A stretch of DNA of 26,408 bases from Clostridium sp. AF27-2AA (GTDB lineage: Bacteria; Bacillota; Clostridia; Lachnospirales; Lachnospiraceae), in the NCBI RefSeq assembly GCF_003478505.1, contig NZ_QUFI01000037.1, forward strand, positions 271 to 26,678, written 5' to 3'. Positions 9,459-16,725 of this stretch are shown here, one piece after another. The notes under the pieces were generated by a model that saw nothing but the letters and a program-made list of their open reading frames with translations, was not told the origin of the DNA and ran no database searches. A program made the position numbers and the translations under genes. Positions within the stretch are counted from its first letter, which is position 1. Every line of letters starts with the position of its first letter.

Positions 9459-12290
9459 CTAATCATTATGAACATACCTTAAAATCGTTTTTATAACTTC
9501 CTCAATCACAATCGGCTTTGACAAATGTGCATTCATTCCTGCATCCAGTGATGCCTGAACATCTTCCCCAAATGAATTGGCTGTCATTGCTATAATAGGA
9601 ATGTTTTTTCCATCCGGTCTGTCATTCATCGCCCTGATTGCTTTTGCCGCTTCATAACCGTTCATTTCAGGCATCATGATATCCATCAGGATTACATCAA
9701 ATGTACCTTCCGGATGATTTCTGAAAATCTCAACAGCATTCTTTCCATCTACAGCTCTTTCTACATTCATTCCAAACTCTTCCAGCTGCACGGTCGCAAT
9801 TTCTGCATTCAGCTCATTATCCTCTGCAAGAAGGACTTTCACACCTGCAAGATTTACCTTTTCAGAAAAACCTGTGTCTGACTTATTACATTCCTTATCT
9901 GTAATTTCCAGAGGAATATCCATAGTAAAAGTGGTTCCCTCATGCTTTTTACTCTGCACGGAAATGGTTCCACCCATCATATCTACATACTTCTTTACGA
10001 TAGCCATCCCCAGTCCAGATCCATGGTACTGCGTTCTCACATCGGAATCTTCCTGTGCAAATTTCTCAAAAACTTCTTTTGTAAATTCCTCACTCATGCC
10101 AATACCAGTATCCGAAATGCGGTAATGCATATTTATATATCCATCCACGCCCTTTTCCTGACACCGGGCTTCAAATGTAATCGTCCCTCCATCCGGAGTG
10201 AACTTCACGGCATTGCTCAGAATATTAACCAGCACATCTCGCAGACGTACAGGATCCGCAAGTACATTTGGGATCTTTGCTTCTTCACGCTGGATCTTAA
10301 AGCTGATATCCCTGTTCGTAAGAAAGCCTTTTGTAATATCCAGTGCAGAATCTGTGATACTTTTCAAATCTGCCGGTACCGGATTGTATTTCACTTTTCC
10401 ACTTTCCACGCGAGTCAGATCTAATACATCATTGATCAGCGACAGTAAATACTCTGAACTTTCATCAATCTTTTCCAGACAATTTTTCACTTCGTCTGAC
10501 GGATTATTTTTCATTGCAATACCGGTAAATCCCATGATTGCATTCATCGGTGTTCTCATATCATGGGACATATGTGACAGAAATGCTGTTTTTGCCTTGT
10601 TTGCAGCTTGCGCATGCTCTGCCAGTTCCGCCATTTCCTCAGCCTTCTCCTGGGCTGCCTTCTGAGCTTTTTTTCTTGCACTGAGACGCATTACTATCAC
10701 AGCCATAATAGTCAGCAGCCATCCGAAAATAAGAAGAACCCAAACAGTAGCAACAGGATGCAGACGGATCCAGTCAACAAATGTCAGCTCTGCTGCTTTG
10801 TATGTGGTATACCGTGCTGCTAGATCTTCGACAAGATTTTGGGGCATGGCATACATTGCTTTCGTCAGAATACCAGCCAGCGCATGGTTCTCTGTTGACG
10901 AAACTACCATGCGGTAGGTGAATGTAGGCTGTTCCAGCAGCGTATATGTCATGGTGCCCGAAGTGTCACTATTCACAAACGCCTGTGCCATGTAATAGTA
11001 GACGAAGGCAGCATCGGCTTTACCCTTACGGACAGCTTCCATCATTTCCTGCCGGGTACTGCACATCAGCTTTTCTGCACCGGGTGCCATTGCATCTGCA
11101 ATTGAATTTGATGCTGTCTGGTCAACCGTAGCAACAACATTGATTTTTCCATCAAAGTCTCGGCGTGTCACCTTTGCCAGCTGCATCGTAATGTACGGTG
11201 CAGTAAGTGCCCATTCTTTCGTCTCAGCATAGTTATCTGTTTCCAGGCGTGCATCGATACTCATATCTGTGGCTTCCTTATTTTTCTGATAAGCAATATA
11301 CTCATCTCTGGTGGCAGGTGTAAGAAACTCATAGGAAATCCCGGCATAGTCTGCAATTTTCCGGAAGTAATCCGGGATAATCCCCTTCATCTCACCATTT
11401 TCATTATAAGAATATGGATAACGGGTCGGATCACACAGAACACGAATTGGGTTGTCCTTGGAATATTGTGCAATAATACTTTTTTCTTGCTCCGTATATT
11501 CCAGATTCTTAGTTTCTATGCTTTCATAATTTTTATTGTAAAGCGTCGTTTTCCAGTCACCCTCAACCGCATTCATCTGATCGATCGCATAATTGATCTC
11601 ATTCAGCAATTCTGTATTGCCCTTTTTAACAATGACATAGAAATCGCTGCTGCCAAATTTATCCACGATTCGCTCATTGTTTGTTTTTCTCAGAGAACTG
11701 GTAACAATCGCATCAACTTTTTCGCTCTGAAGGACTTCATCCATTTCTGTGGTCGTATCAAAATAAGATGGAACATATGTAAATCCTTTGTCGTCTGCAA
11801 AATCCGCAAACTCTTCATTCCGGGTGTTTCCGTTCAAAAGCGCCACACGCATACCGTTGTAAGTGCTGTAATTGCCGTCCACAATCGTGCTGTTGTCACT
11901 GCGGACGGTCAGCATCCCATAATTGGTTCCGATCGAACGTGAAAAGTCAAACTTTTCTTCTCTGTCCGGTGTTTTGCGGGCAGATGTTACCATGTCAATC
12001 TCGCCATCTTCAAGCATCTGCTGCATATCATCCCAGCTCTGATCGTATCCGACATATTCGTAATCTACATCCCAATAACGAGCCATCAACCGAAGGAAAT
12101 CATAGCCATAACCGCTACGGTTCCCCTCTTCATCCATCATATGGTATCCATCCATGGCAAAGAAACCGACTTTGACAGTTTCATGCTGCGAACTGTCCTC
12201 GGCTGCATATGCAGTCTGGGGAGAAAATATCATACACACGCATACAAAAACCAGTAACACTGCCACATATTTCTTTGCTCTCGAAATCAT
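9459..12290 (-). CDS. hybrid sensor histidine kinase with two periplasmic solute-binding domains; tetranucleotide repeat in its 5' leader
   Basis: A 943-residue kinase, complete in all domains. It has a signal peptide (about 8-29, ending AYAAED), two SBP_bac_3-like domains (about 38-255 and 280-500), a membrane helix (about 515-537), a coiled linker, HisKA (SHDMRTP, His576), HATPase_c (NAVKFT, DTGIGM, GSGLGM) and a receiver (AEDNELN, Asp870, LSKP lysine). The architecture is the same as in the 2982-115 kinase, suggesting they sense related ligands. An AGGAGA site stands about 6 bases before the ATG. It is formed partly by the last copy of a (ACAG)19 repeat that fills the space between this site and a strong promoter. 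The preceding kinase gene ends about 170 bases upstream, so this gene may be read both from its own promoter and from the riboswitch-led transcript. Confidence 0.94.
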   Translation of the reverse strand: MISRAKKYVAVLLVFVCVCMIFSPQTAYAAEDSSQHETVKVGFFAMDGYHMMDEEGNRSGYGYDFLRLMARYWDVDYEYVGYDQSWDDMQQMLEDGEIDMVTSARKTPDREEKFDFSRSIGTNYGMLTVRSDNSTIVDGNYSTYNGMRVALLNGNTRNEEFADFADDKGFTYVPSYFDTTTEMDEVLQSEKVDAIVTSSLRKTNNERIVDKFGSSDFYVIVKKGNTELLNEINYAIDQMNAVEGDWKTTLYNKNYESIETKNLEYTEQEKSIIAQYSKDNPIRVLCDPTRYPYSYNENGEMKGIIPDYFRKIADYAGISYEFLTPATRDEYIAYQKNKEATDMSIDARLETDNYAETKEWALTAPYITMQLAKVTRRDFDGKINVVATVDQTASNSIADAMAPGAEKLMCSTRQEMMEAVRKGKADAAFVYYYMAQAFVNSDTSGTMTYTLLEQPTFTYRMVVSSTENHALAGILTKAMYAMPQNLVEDLAARYTTYKAAELTFVDWIRLHPVATVWVLLIFGWLLTIMAVIVMRLSARKKAQKAAQEKAEEMAELAEHAQAANKAKTAFLSHMSHDMRTPMNAIMGFTGIAMKNNPSDEVKNCLEKIDESSEYLLSLINDVLDLTRVESGKVKYNPVPADLKSITDSALDITKGFLTNRDISFKIQREEAKIPNVLADPVRLRDVLVNILSNAVKFTPDGGTITFEARCQEKGVDGYINMHYRISDTGIGMSEEFTKEVFEKFAQEDSDVRTQYHGSGLGMAIVKKYVDMMGGTISVQSKKHEGTTFTMDIPLEITDKECNKSDTGFSEKVNLAGVKVLLAEDNELNAEIATVQLEEFGMNVERAVDGKNAVEIFRNHPEGTFDVILMDIMMPEMNGYEAAKAIRAMNDRPDGKNIPIIAMTANSFGEDVQASLDAGMNAHLSKPIVIEEVIKTILRYVHND

Positions 12291-12300
12291 ATTAAATCTC

Positions 12301-12377
<77 letters not shown>

Positions 12378-12378
12378 A

Positions 12379-12408
12379 AATATATTTCTCTATACATCTC
12401 TTTGTCAA
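12379..12408 (-). promoter_or_regulatory. sigma-A promoter directly upstream of the CTGT repeat
   Basis: On the minus strand there is a perfect TTGACA (12408-12403), an 18-base spacer and TATATT (12384-12379). The start point would fall about 7 bases on, inside the first units of the tetranucleotide repeat, making the repeat the 5' untranslated leader of the 12290-9459 kinase. An ATG at 12397 inside this promoter opens a 36-codon repeat-encoded frame whose TGA overlaps the kinase ATG. That frame matters only if transcription comes from further upstream. Confidence 0.65.
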
Positions 12409-12459
12409 CCTTCTGATTTAATAAAATTACACTACTGTATCAAAACCATTTGTCACTGT

Positions 12460-14475
12460 TCAATGCCCTGCGGTTCGGTGCCCCCCGCCGGATTTTATGC
12501 TTCTGATCGTCTTCTCCAGTACCGTCATCTCAACCGGTTTTGAAACATGTGCATTCATACCGGCTGCCAGAGAATGCTGGATATCCTCTGAAAATGCATT
12601 GGCGGTCATGGCAATGATCGGAATCTTCTTTGCCAGTTCATGGGAGCTTCTGCGGATTGCCTTTGTTGCCTCATAACCATTCATAACAGGCATCTGCACA
12701 TCCATCAGGATCATGTCATAATCCCCCGGAGCAGACTGTTCAAATGCTTTCAAAACCTCTTCACCATTTTCACAGATGGTACATTCTGCACCTTCAATCT
12801 TTAACAGTTCCGTCAGGATCTCAGCATTCAGCTCATTATCCTCTGCACACAGGAACCTCATTCCCTGCAGAATATTACCATCCTGCTCATCTGTTTCTTC
12901 TTGTGCCGCCAGAGCAACTGTTCTATCCTCTGCAATTCTCAGCTCTATGAGAACCTCAAAACAACTTCCCTGTCCCAGTTCACTCTCCACATCAATGGTA
13001 CCTCCCATTGCTTCAACCAGATTTCTGGTAATAGCCATTCCAAGACCGGTTCCCTGGATCTTTTTCGTCACAGAACTTTCGGCACGGGTAAAAGCATCAA
13101 AGATTTTATCTTTGAAATCTGCTGACATTCCTATTCCATTATCCCTGACTAAGAAACGGTACTTTGCATAGACGGATGAATTTGTTTCACATTCTTCTAC
13201 CAGAAACTGAATTTCTCCACCTTTCTGCGTGTACTTCACTGCATTAGAAAGCAGGTTGCTGAAAATCTGCATCAGATGAAGCTGATCCCCGTTCACCCAC
13301 TCATGTCGGATATTTTTCTTTGTTGTAAGAGTCTGTTTCTTTTCATCTATCTGTGAATGAAATAGATTATTGATTTCCTGTATAAAATTCAGAATAGAGA
13401 AATCATCGTATTTAAAAACTGTTTTTCCTGCATCATGTCTTATTAATGACGTCATACCAATAACTGCATTCATAGGAGTACGTATATCATGTGACATATT
13501 AAACAGAAAATTAGATTTTTCAACACTGGCTGTTTTCGCCTGCTCCAATGCTTTCTGCAGTTTTTTATTTAATTCCACTACTGTGTTTTCCGATTCCTGT
13601 ATCCTGTGCAGTAACATAATCATAAAAACAAATCCAGTTAAAAGCAAAACAATCAGTAAACCGTAGCCACATAGTCTATATAACTTTTCATTGCTATTCC
13701 ATCCGTTTTCAGGCATCACTTCCAGAACCCATTGACTGTCACCTAATTCAAAAGTATATGTGACAGGATCAATCATTTCCACACCTGAGCCATACACTTC
13801 TTCGTATGTTTCATCCCACGGTGCAATACTTTTAGACAACTTATATTCATAGCTAAAATCGGTAAGTGACTTTATAGAATCAGCGAATATATCCGGTACA
13901 CGAATAATTACAATTGTAAATCCCCAAAATGTCCTTTCGCCATTTTTCTGCTCCACATACACCGGATTTCTTACAGCAATCCCCGTTCCACCCTGTTTCA
14001 AAGAAAATGGTCCCTGCATGGTTATCACATCATTGTCTCTGGCATAACAAGATATCTTTCCTCGTTCTTTATCATGAATAAGATCTATCTTTCCAGTCTC
14101 ATTTCCGGCTTCCGGATAAATCTCAGTCACTACGCCGTCTGGTGCAATCTGAATACTCTGGATATAATCTGCCATCATATTCTCCGCAACTTTCGAGAAC
14201 ATGGAAATTTTTCCGTTTTCACTAATAACAATCTGTTCAAAAGTATTTGTAATATCAATTCCCCTCACGATATCAGCCTTCATATGATCTGCATACGTTA
14301 CTGCGTTTAATTCAGCTCTTGACCTTATGAAATCCCTTTGACTGCTATCCGCACGAATGCCTATATTCACCAGAACAACCAAACCGATCATCAATACAAA
14401 TACCGGAATCCATAACTCTTTTTTTATCCTAAATGTATTTTTTCGTTCCTGTGCTGACTTAATTTTCTTCCACAT
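12460..14475 (-). CDS. CHASE-type hybrid histidine kinase missing the second half of its HisKA domain; first gene after the c-di-GMP riboswitch
   Basis: A 671-residue kinase: membrane helix (about 22-42), extracellular CHASE-like region (IAPDGVVTEIYPEAGNE, GGTGIAVRNPVY), second helix (about 268-292), coiled linker, HisKA start with SHDIRTP (His329), HATPase_c (NAVKYT, DNGIGM, GTGLGM) and receiver (AEDNELN, Asp592, VSKP lysine). The odd part is after His329. Only about 24 residues separate SHD from AGKTVFKYDDFS, whereas the sister kinase at 9063 has about 58 residues from SHD to ESGT. The second helix of the dimerisation/phosphotransfer hairpin is absent, as if about 34 codons were removed in frame near 13423. 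The protein may be unable to dimerise or autophosphorylate normally. AAAGGAAA supports the start at 14475. The transcript begins at the promoter at 14729-14757 and passes a riboswitch and terminator. Confidence 0.92.
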   Translation of the reverse strand: MWKKIKSAQERKNTFRIKKELWIPVFVLMIGLVVLVNIGIRADSSQRDFIRSRAELNAVTYADHMKADIVRGIDITNTFEQIVISENGKISMFSKVAENMMADYIQSIQIAPDGVVTEIYPEAGNETGKIDLIHDKERGKISCYARDNDVITMQGPFSLKQGGTGIAVRNPVYVEQKNGERTFWGFTIVIIRVPDIFADSIKSLTDFSYEYKLSKSIAPWDETYEEVYGSGVEMIDPVTYTFELGDSQWVLEVMPENGWNSNEKLYRLCGYGLLIVLLLTGFVFMIMLLHRIQESENTVVELNKKLQKALEQAKTASVEKSNFLFNMSHDIRTPMNAVIGMTSLIRHDAGKTVFKYDDFSILNFIQEINNLFHSQIDEKKQTLTTKKNIRHEWVNGDQLHLMQIFSNLLSNAVKYTQKGGEIQFLVEECETNSSVYAKYRFLVRDNGIGMSADFKDKIFDAFTRAESSVTKKIQGTGLGMAITRNLVEAMGGTIDVESELGQGSCFEVLIELRIAEDRTVALAAQEETDEQDGNILQGMRFLCAEDNELNAEILTELLKIEGAECTICENGEEVLKAFEQSAPGDYDMILMDVQMPVMNGYEATKAIRRSSHELAKKIPIIAMTANAFSEDIQHSLAAGMNAHVSKPVEMTVLEKTIRSIKSGGGHRTAGH

Positions 14476-14580
14476 AACCGATTTCCTTTACACCTGCGTT
14501 TTTATCTGCTTCATTTTTATATTTTAGCAGCCACCAATTATTGCCTGCCTGTTTTAGTTTCTTTTTAATCTCCAAAAATG

Positions 14581-14608
14581 AAAAAAGCATTGTCATTGCA
14601 GACAATGC
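14581..14608 (-). terminator. intrinsic terminator of the c-di-GMP riboswitch expression platform
   Basis: On the minus strand GCATTGTC and GACAATGC form a perfect 8-bp stem around a 6-base loop (14608-14587), followed by six T. It begins 6 bases after the aptamer and lies about 105 bases before the kinase ATG at 14475, so it is placed to control read-through. I could not see an obvious antiterminator pairing, so the ON or OFF sense is not settled from the sequence. Confidence 0.85.
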
Positions 14609-14611
14609 ATC

Positions 14612-14690
14612 TTTAACGTGGCAACTGGCTACCATTTTACAGGCCCTATAGCTTTGCGTCGCAGACTTTCATCTGTTTTGCCGTTTTTCT
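14612..14690 (-). ncRNA. c-di-GMP-I (GEMM) riboswitch aptamer
   Basis: Read on the minus strand the segment shows the conserved parts of the class I cyclic-di-GMP aptamer in order: ACGGCAAAAC, a CAGA/TCTG stem capped by a GAAA-type tetraloop, GACGCAAAGC, AGGGCCT, then GGTAGCCAGTTGCC and a closing CGTT that pairs with AACG at the 5' side. The tetraloop and the GACGCAAAGC and AGGGCC blocks are diagnostic. It is followed at once by an intrinsic terminator, then by the CHASE-type hybrid kinase gene. It should sense intracellular c-di-GMP and control transcription of the downstream signalling genes. In Clostridia class I switches often repress on ligand binding, but the direction here is not shown. 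Confidence 0.9.
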
Positions 14691-14728
14691 TATTATAGCT
14701 TTTAAACATATGAAAAAATACTGATTTT

Positions 14729-14757
14729 ATTATACTCTAATGCTCGACTATGTACAA
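14729..14757 (-). promoter_or_regulatory. sigma-A promoter driving the riboswitch transcript
   Basis: On the minus strand there is TTGTAC (14757-14752), a 17-base spacer and a perfect TATAAT (14734-14729), with an expected start near 14722. The aptamer begins about 30 bases further on. It lies downstream of the XRE gene terminator, so the riboswitch unit is transcribed independently. A second TATAAT near 14694 lacks a matching -35. Confidence 0.7.
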
Positions 14758-14786
14758 GAAAAACATTACCGTTTTAACGCCTAAAA

Positions 14787-14827
14787 GCAAAAAAAGAACA
14801 GCCGATACATATACTCGAACTGTTCTT
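14787..14827 (-). terminator. terminator of the XRE regulator gene
   Basis: On the minus strand AAGAACAG (14827-14820) pairs with CTGTTCTT (14801-14794) over an 18-base loop, followed by a run of T. It starts directly after the stop codon of the XRE gene (14830-14828), separating it from the riboswitch unit. Confidence 0.8.
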
Positions 14828-15160
14828 CTACTTCTGAAGTCCACGCAGCATTGACATCACTGTTTCCTGCTCATTTGTACTCAGATCGTTCCATATCTTT
14901 AAAACTTCTTTCTGCTCTTCTGTCAGATTCTCTGAATTACCTTCCTGAAAAAACTGTGATAATGTCACGCCTAATGCTGTACATATTTTTTCAAGTGTGA
15001 TCAGCGACGGCAAGTTTTCCTGCGCCATGATTCTTGCCAGTGACGACTGGGAAATTCCCGACAGCTGCGATAATCTATATTTACTGATATCACGCTTTTC
15101 ACACAAAGATGTTATTTTATCCGCAATATACTTCTCTATCTGCAAGTAACTATACCTCAT
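14828..15160 (-). CDS. XRE-family helix-turn-helix transcriptional regulator
   Basis: A small DNA-binding protein of 110 residues. Residues about 12-66 form a Cro/C1-type helix-turn-helix (SKYRLSQLSGISQSSLARIM as recognition region, then LEKICTALGVTLSQFF). The acidic C-terminus (LTEEQKEVLKIWNDLSTNEQ) is typical of short XRE regulators found beside mobile or accessory genes. The start at 15160 is preceded only by a weak GCGGAA site. Its promoter lies about 160 bases upstream and is followed by two TATTTTCG repeats that could be its own operator. It stands apart from the kinases by its own terminator. Its target genes cannot be read from the sequence. Confidence 0.9.
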   Translation of the reverse strand: MRYSYLQIEKYIADKITSLCEKRDISKYRLSQLSGISQSSLARIMAQENLPSLITLEKICTALGVTLSQFFQEGNSENLTEEQKEVLKIWNDLSTNEQETVMSMLRGLQK

Positions 15161-15272
15161 TTCCGCTATTACATGTTCTTATTGTACCTGTAATAATAAA
15201 AAAATATTAGTATTCAACTTTGCAATTATTTAATCCCATAATAGGAAGTATGAGCATAAAAAAATATAAAGA

Positions 15273-15301
15273 TATTTTCGTTTCCGCAAAAGTTATTTTC
15301 G
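15273..15301. promoter_or_regulatory. candidate autoregulatory operator of the XRE gene
   Basis: Two identical TATTTTCG boxes (15273-15280 and 15294-15301, plus-strand reading) are 21 bases apart, two helical turns. They lie just downstream of the predicted start point of the XRE promoter. This geometry suits repression by a dimeric XRE protein bound on one face of the DNA. It is inference from position and repetition only. Confidence 0.4.
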
Positions 15302-15314
15302 CTTATATGTTTTT

Positions 15315-15344
15315 ATAATATCATAGGTTGTTTCATTTGTCACA
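15315..15344 (-). promoter_or_regulatory. promoter of the XRE regulator gene
   Basis: On the minus strand there is GTGACA (15344-15339), an 18-base spacer and TATTAT (15320-15315). The start would be near 15308, giving a leader of about 150 bases. Apart from this promoter and the repeat boxes, the stretch 15161-15362 shows no gene. Confidence 0.45.
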
Positions 15345-15366
15345 TGAAAATTTGAAGCACTATCAT

Positions 15367-15413
15367 TCAAAACAAAAAAGCCGGAAGCCACGTTATCATC
15401 CGTGACCTCCGAC
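15367..15413 (-). terminator. strong intrinsic terminator after the unidentified gene at 15428-15743
   Basis: Minus-strand GTCGGAGGTCACG pairs fully (with G-T wobbles) with CGTGGCTTCCGGC over an 8-base loop, then TTTTTTG follows. It lies just downstream of the TAG at 15430-15428 and isolates the XRE gene from the mobile-element debris. Confidence 0.8.
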
Positions 15414-15427
15414 TCATTGTGCTTATA

Positions 15428-15743
15428 CTACACTGTCCCTTCACCCAAATCAGCTCCTCTCTCCGGCTTATCTTTATACTTTTGGTACTCTTCATTGCCT
15501 TTTCCTTTCTGATAGCTGATCCAGCTTTCATCTGTCAATTTCATTCTGCATCTTTAACTGACTGATGATACCACCGTTTCCGGTACCAATCTCTATCTTA
15601 CCTTGAAAATGGTGCAGCATCTTATCGCCCTTCAGCCTTTCCATCAATATACCTGCACGAACAGACAGGTCGCATTCTTCGTCTACAATATCCTTCAAGT
15701 AAGAAACATAGTAATGAATATTACCGCTTTGTAAATCCAGCAT
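15428..15743 (-). pseudogene. unidentified accessory gene with a frameshift
   Basis: Not recognised. The first frame (15743-15528, 71 residues) contains HYYVSYLKDIVDEECDLSVR and ends IISQLKMQNEIDR. A second frame overlaps its end and continues sensibly with LTDESWISYQKGKGNEEYQ and a charged tail ending GADLGEGTV at TAG 15430-15428. The hydrophilic sequence running on in the other frame, with a strong terminator right after its stop, suggests one protein of about 105 residues split by a single-base change near 15530. It sits beside ParA-like and relaxase fragments, so an origin in a plasmid or integrative element is likely. No function is assigned. Confidence 0.5.
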
Positions 15744-15749
15744 TACTTA

Positions 15750-15826
15750 CTGTCATCACAATCACGATATCTAAATCCTGCGGATACATCAGACTGTGGA
15801 TCGGCATCAACGATTAACACTTTCAT
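15750..15826 (-). pseudogene. ParA/Soj-type ATPase scrap
   Basis: On the minus strand the sequence from 15826 encodes MKVLIVDADPQSDVSAGF before losing frame. KVLIVDADPQ is the conserved second Walker-type segment (with the catalytic Asp) of ParA/Soj partition ATPases. The P-loop that should precede it is absent and the downstream part is gone. It is cut at about 15828 by the GC-rich relaxase fragment on the opposite strand, so this is a junction between two foreign pieces. The call rests on one short motif. Confidence 0.45.
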
Positions 15827-15827
15827 C

Positions 15828-16338
15828 TTGAGTACAAATGGCAAGCCCGTTCTCAAGAAATCCTACAGCGTCTTGCAGGACGATTTCTTCCGGTATATGC
15901 GCGACGCCGGGTATGATGATGTGGAGCGCGGCGAACGCGGCAGCTCGGAGGAACACCTGACGATGACGCAATTCAAGATGCAGCAGGAGCAGGCGCGGTT
16001 GAAATCGATCGAGGATAAGATTGATAAGAAGAAGCAAGTGCTGAAAAAAATACAACGAGAGGATCAGGGAGCTTGCCAAGCAAGGAGGGCGTCGCTTCTC
16101 GCGGGCTGATCGGAGATTTGAAGAATAAAGTGGAAACGCTCAAGCGCGATGTCAGCGTATGGAAACGCAAATATGAAAAGCTGCAAGAGCAGACAAAGGA
16201 CTTCAAGTCGGCACTCAAACGAGCTCCCGCAAGGTCAAAGAGTTCATACAATTCATGCTCCACACCGCGCCAGAGAAACAAGAGCAGTCCAAAAACCGTG
16301 ATATGCCGCGTTGCAAGAAGTGTGACATAGAACTGTGA
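15828..16338 (+). pseudogene. MobV/Pre-type relaxase (plasmid recombination enzyme) 3' fragment
   Basis: Plus-strand coding remnant rich in GC. It encodes GKPVLKKSYSVLQDDFFRYM, RDAGYDDVERGERGSSEEHL and TMTQFKMQQEQARL, the hallmark stretch of MobV/Pre relaxases after the catalytic domain. A lysine- and glutamate-rich coiled coil follows (about 15990-16210). At least two frame changes are needed, near 16060 and near 16220. After the last, the tail KVKEFIQFML to CKKCDIEL ends at TGA 16336-16338. The N-terminal nicking domain is absent. It shows that the GC-rich segment came with a mobilizable element that can no longer mobilise itself. Confidence 0.75.
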
Positions 16339-16378
16339 GCAACTACGGTGTAGAGCCGTAAAAATACGAAAATAGCCA

Positions 16379-16424
16379 ACAGGAGCGCGTCGTACGAACT
16401 GGGCGTTGTCCGGCGTGCTCCTGT
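16379..16424 (+). terminator. hairpin after the relaxase fragment
   Basis: ACAGGAGCGCGT (16379-16390) pairs with GCGTGCTCCTGT (16413-16424), 12 bp with wobbles, followed by TTGAAAATC. The weak T-tract makes termination uncertain; it may be another structural element of the lost mobile element. Confidence 0.4.
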
Positions 16425-16451
16425 TTGAAAATCTCCATTTTTCCAAAGTCA

Positions 16452-16725
16452 AGAGCCGGAGAGAACACCCGAAAAATACCCCTATTGCGTAACAGAGGCG
16501 CTGATCTATATTCGCACACACAACACCGACCTCAAGAACAGGCTGACCGCCTATGCCGCAGCGCACCCCGACGAGTGCCGCCAGACTGACGCAGACCCGG
16601 ACACGGGTTACATGGAGTTTGAAATTCGCAAGGGGCGGTTCTCCTTTCGGCCGACCGCCCCATACAGCGCAGAACGCCGCTGGGCGGCAAGCGAAGCAGC
16701 GAAAAAACAAATAAAAGGGTTTTAA
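16452..16725 (+). CDS. small conserved-looking hypothetical protein, 5' end uncertain
   Basis: An open plus-strand frame ends at TAA 16723-16725 and encodes TPEKYPYCVTEALIYIRTHN, DLKNRLTAYAAAHPDECRQT, GYMEFEIRKGRFSFRPTAPY and a basic tail ending AKKQIKGF. No ATG or other good start is visible before about 16470, so the 5' end was probably lost at a junction. Proteins of this type are, to my memory, frequent cargo of mobile elements in gut Firmicutes, but I cannot name a family or function. Its stop overlaps the stop of the convergent sensor kinase by two bases, so the frame is tightly packed against a real gene. Confidence 0.5.
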
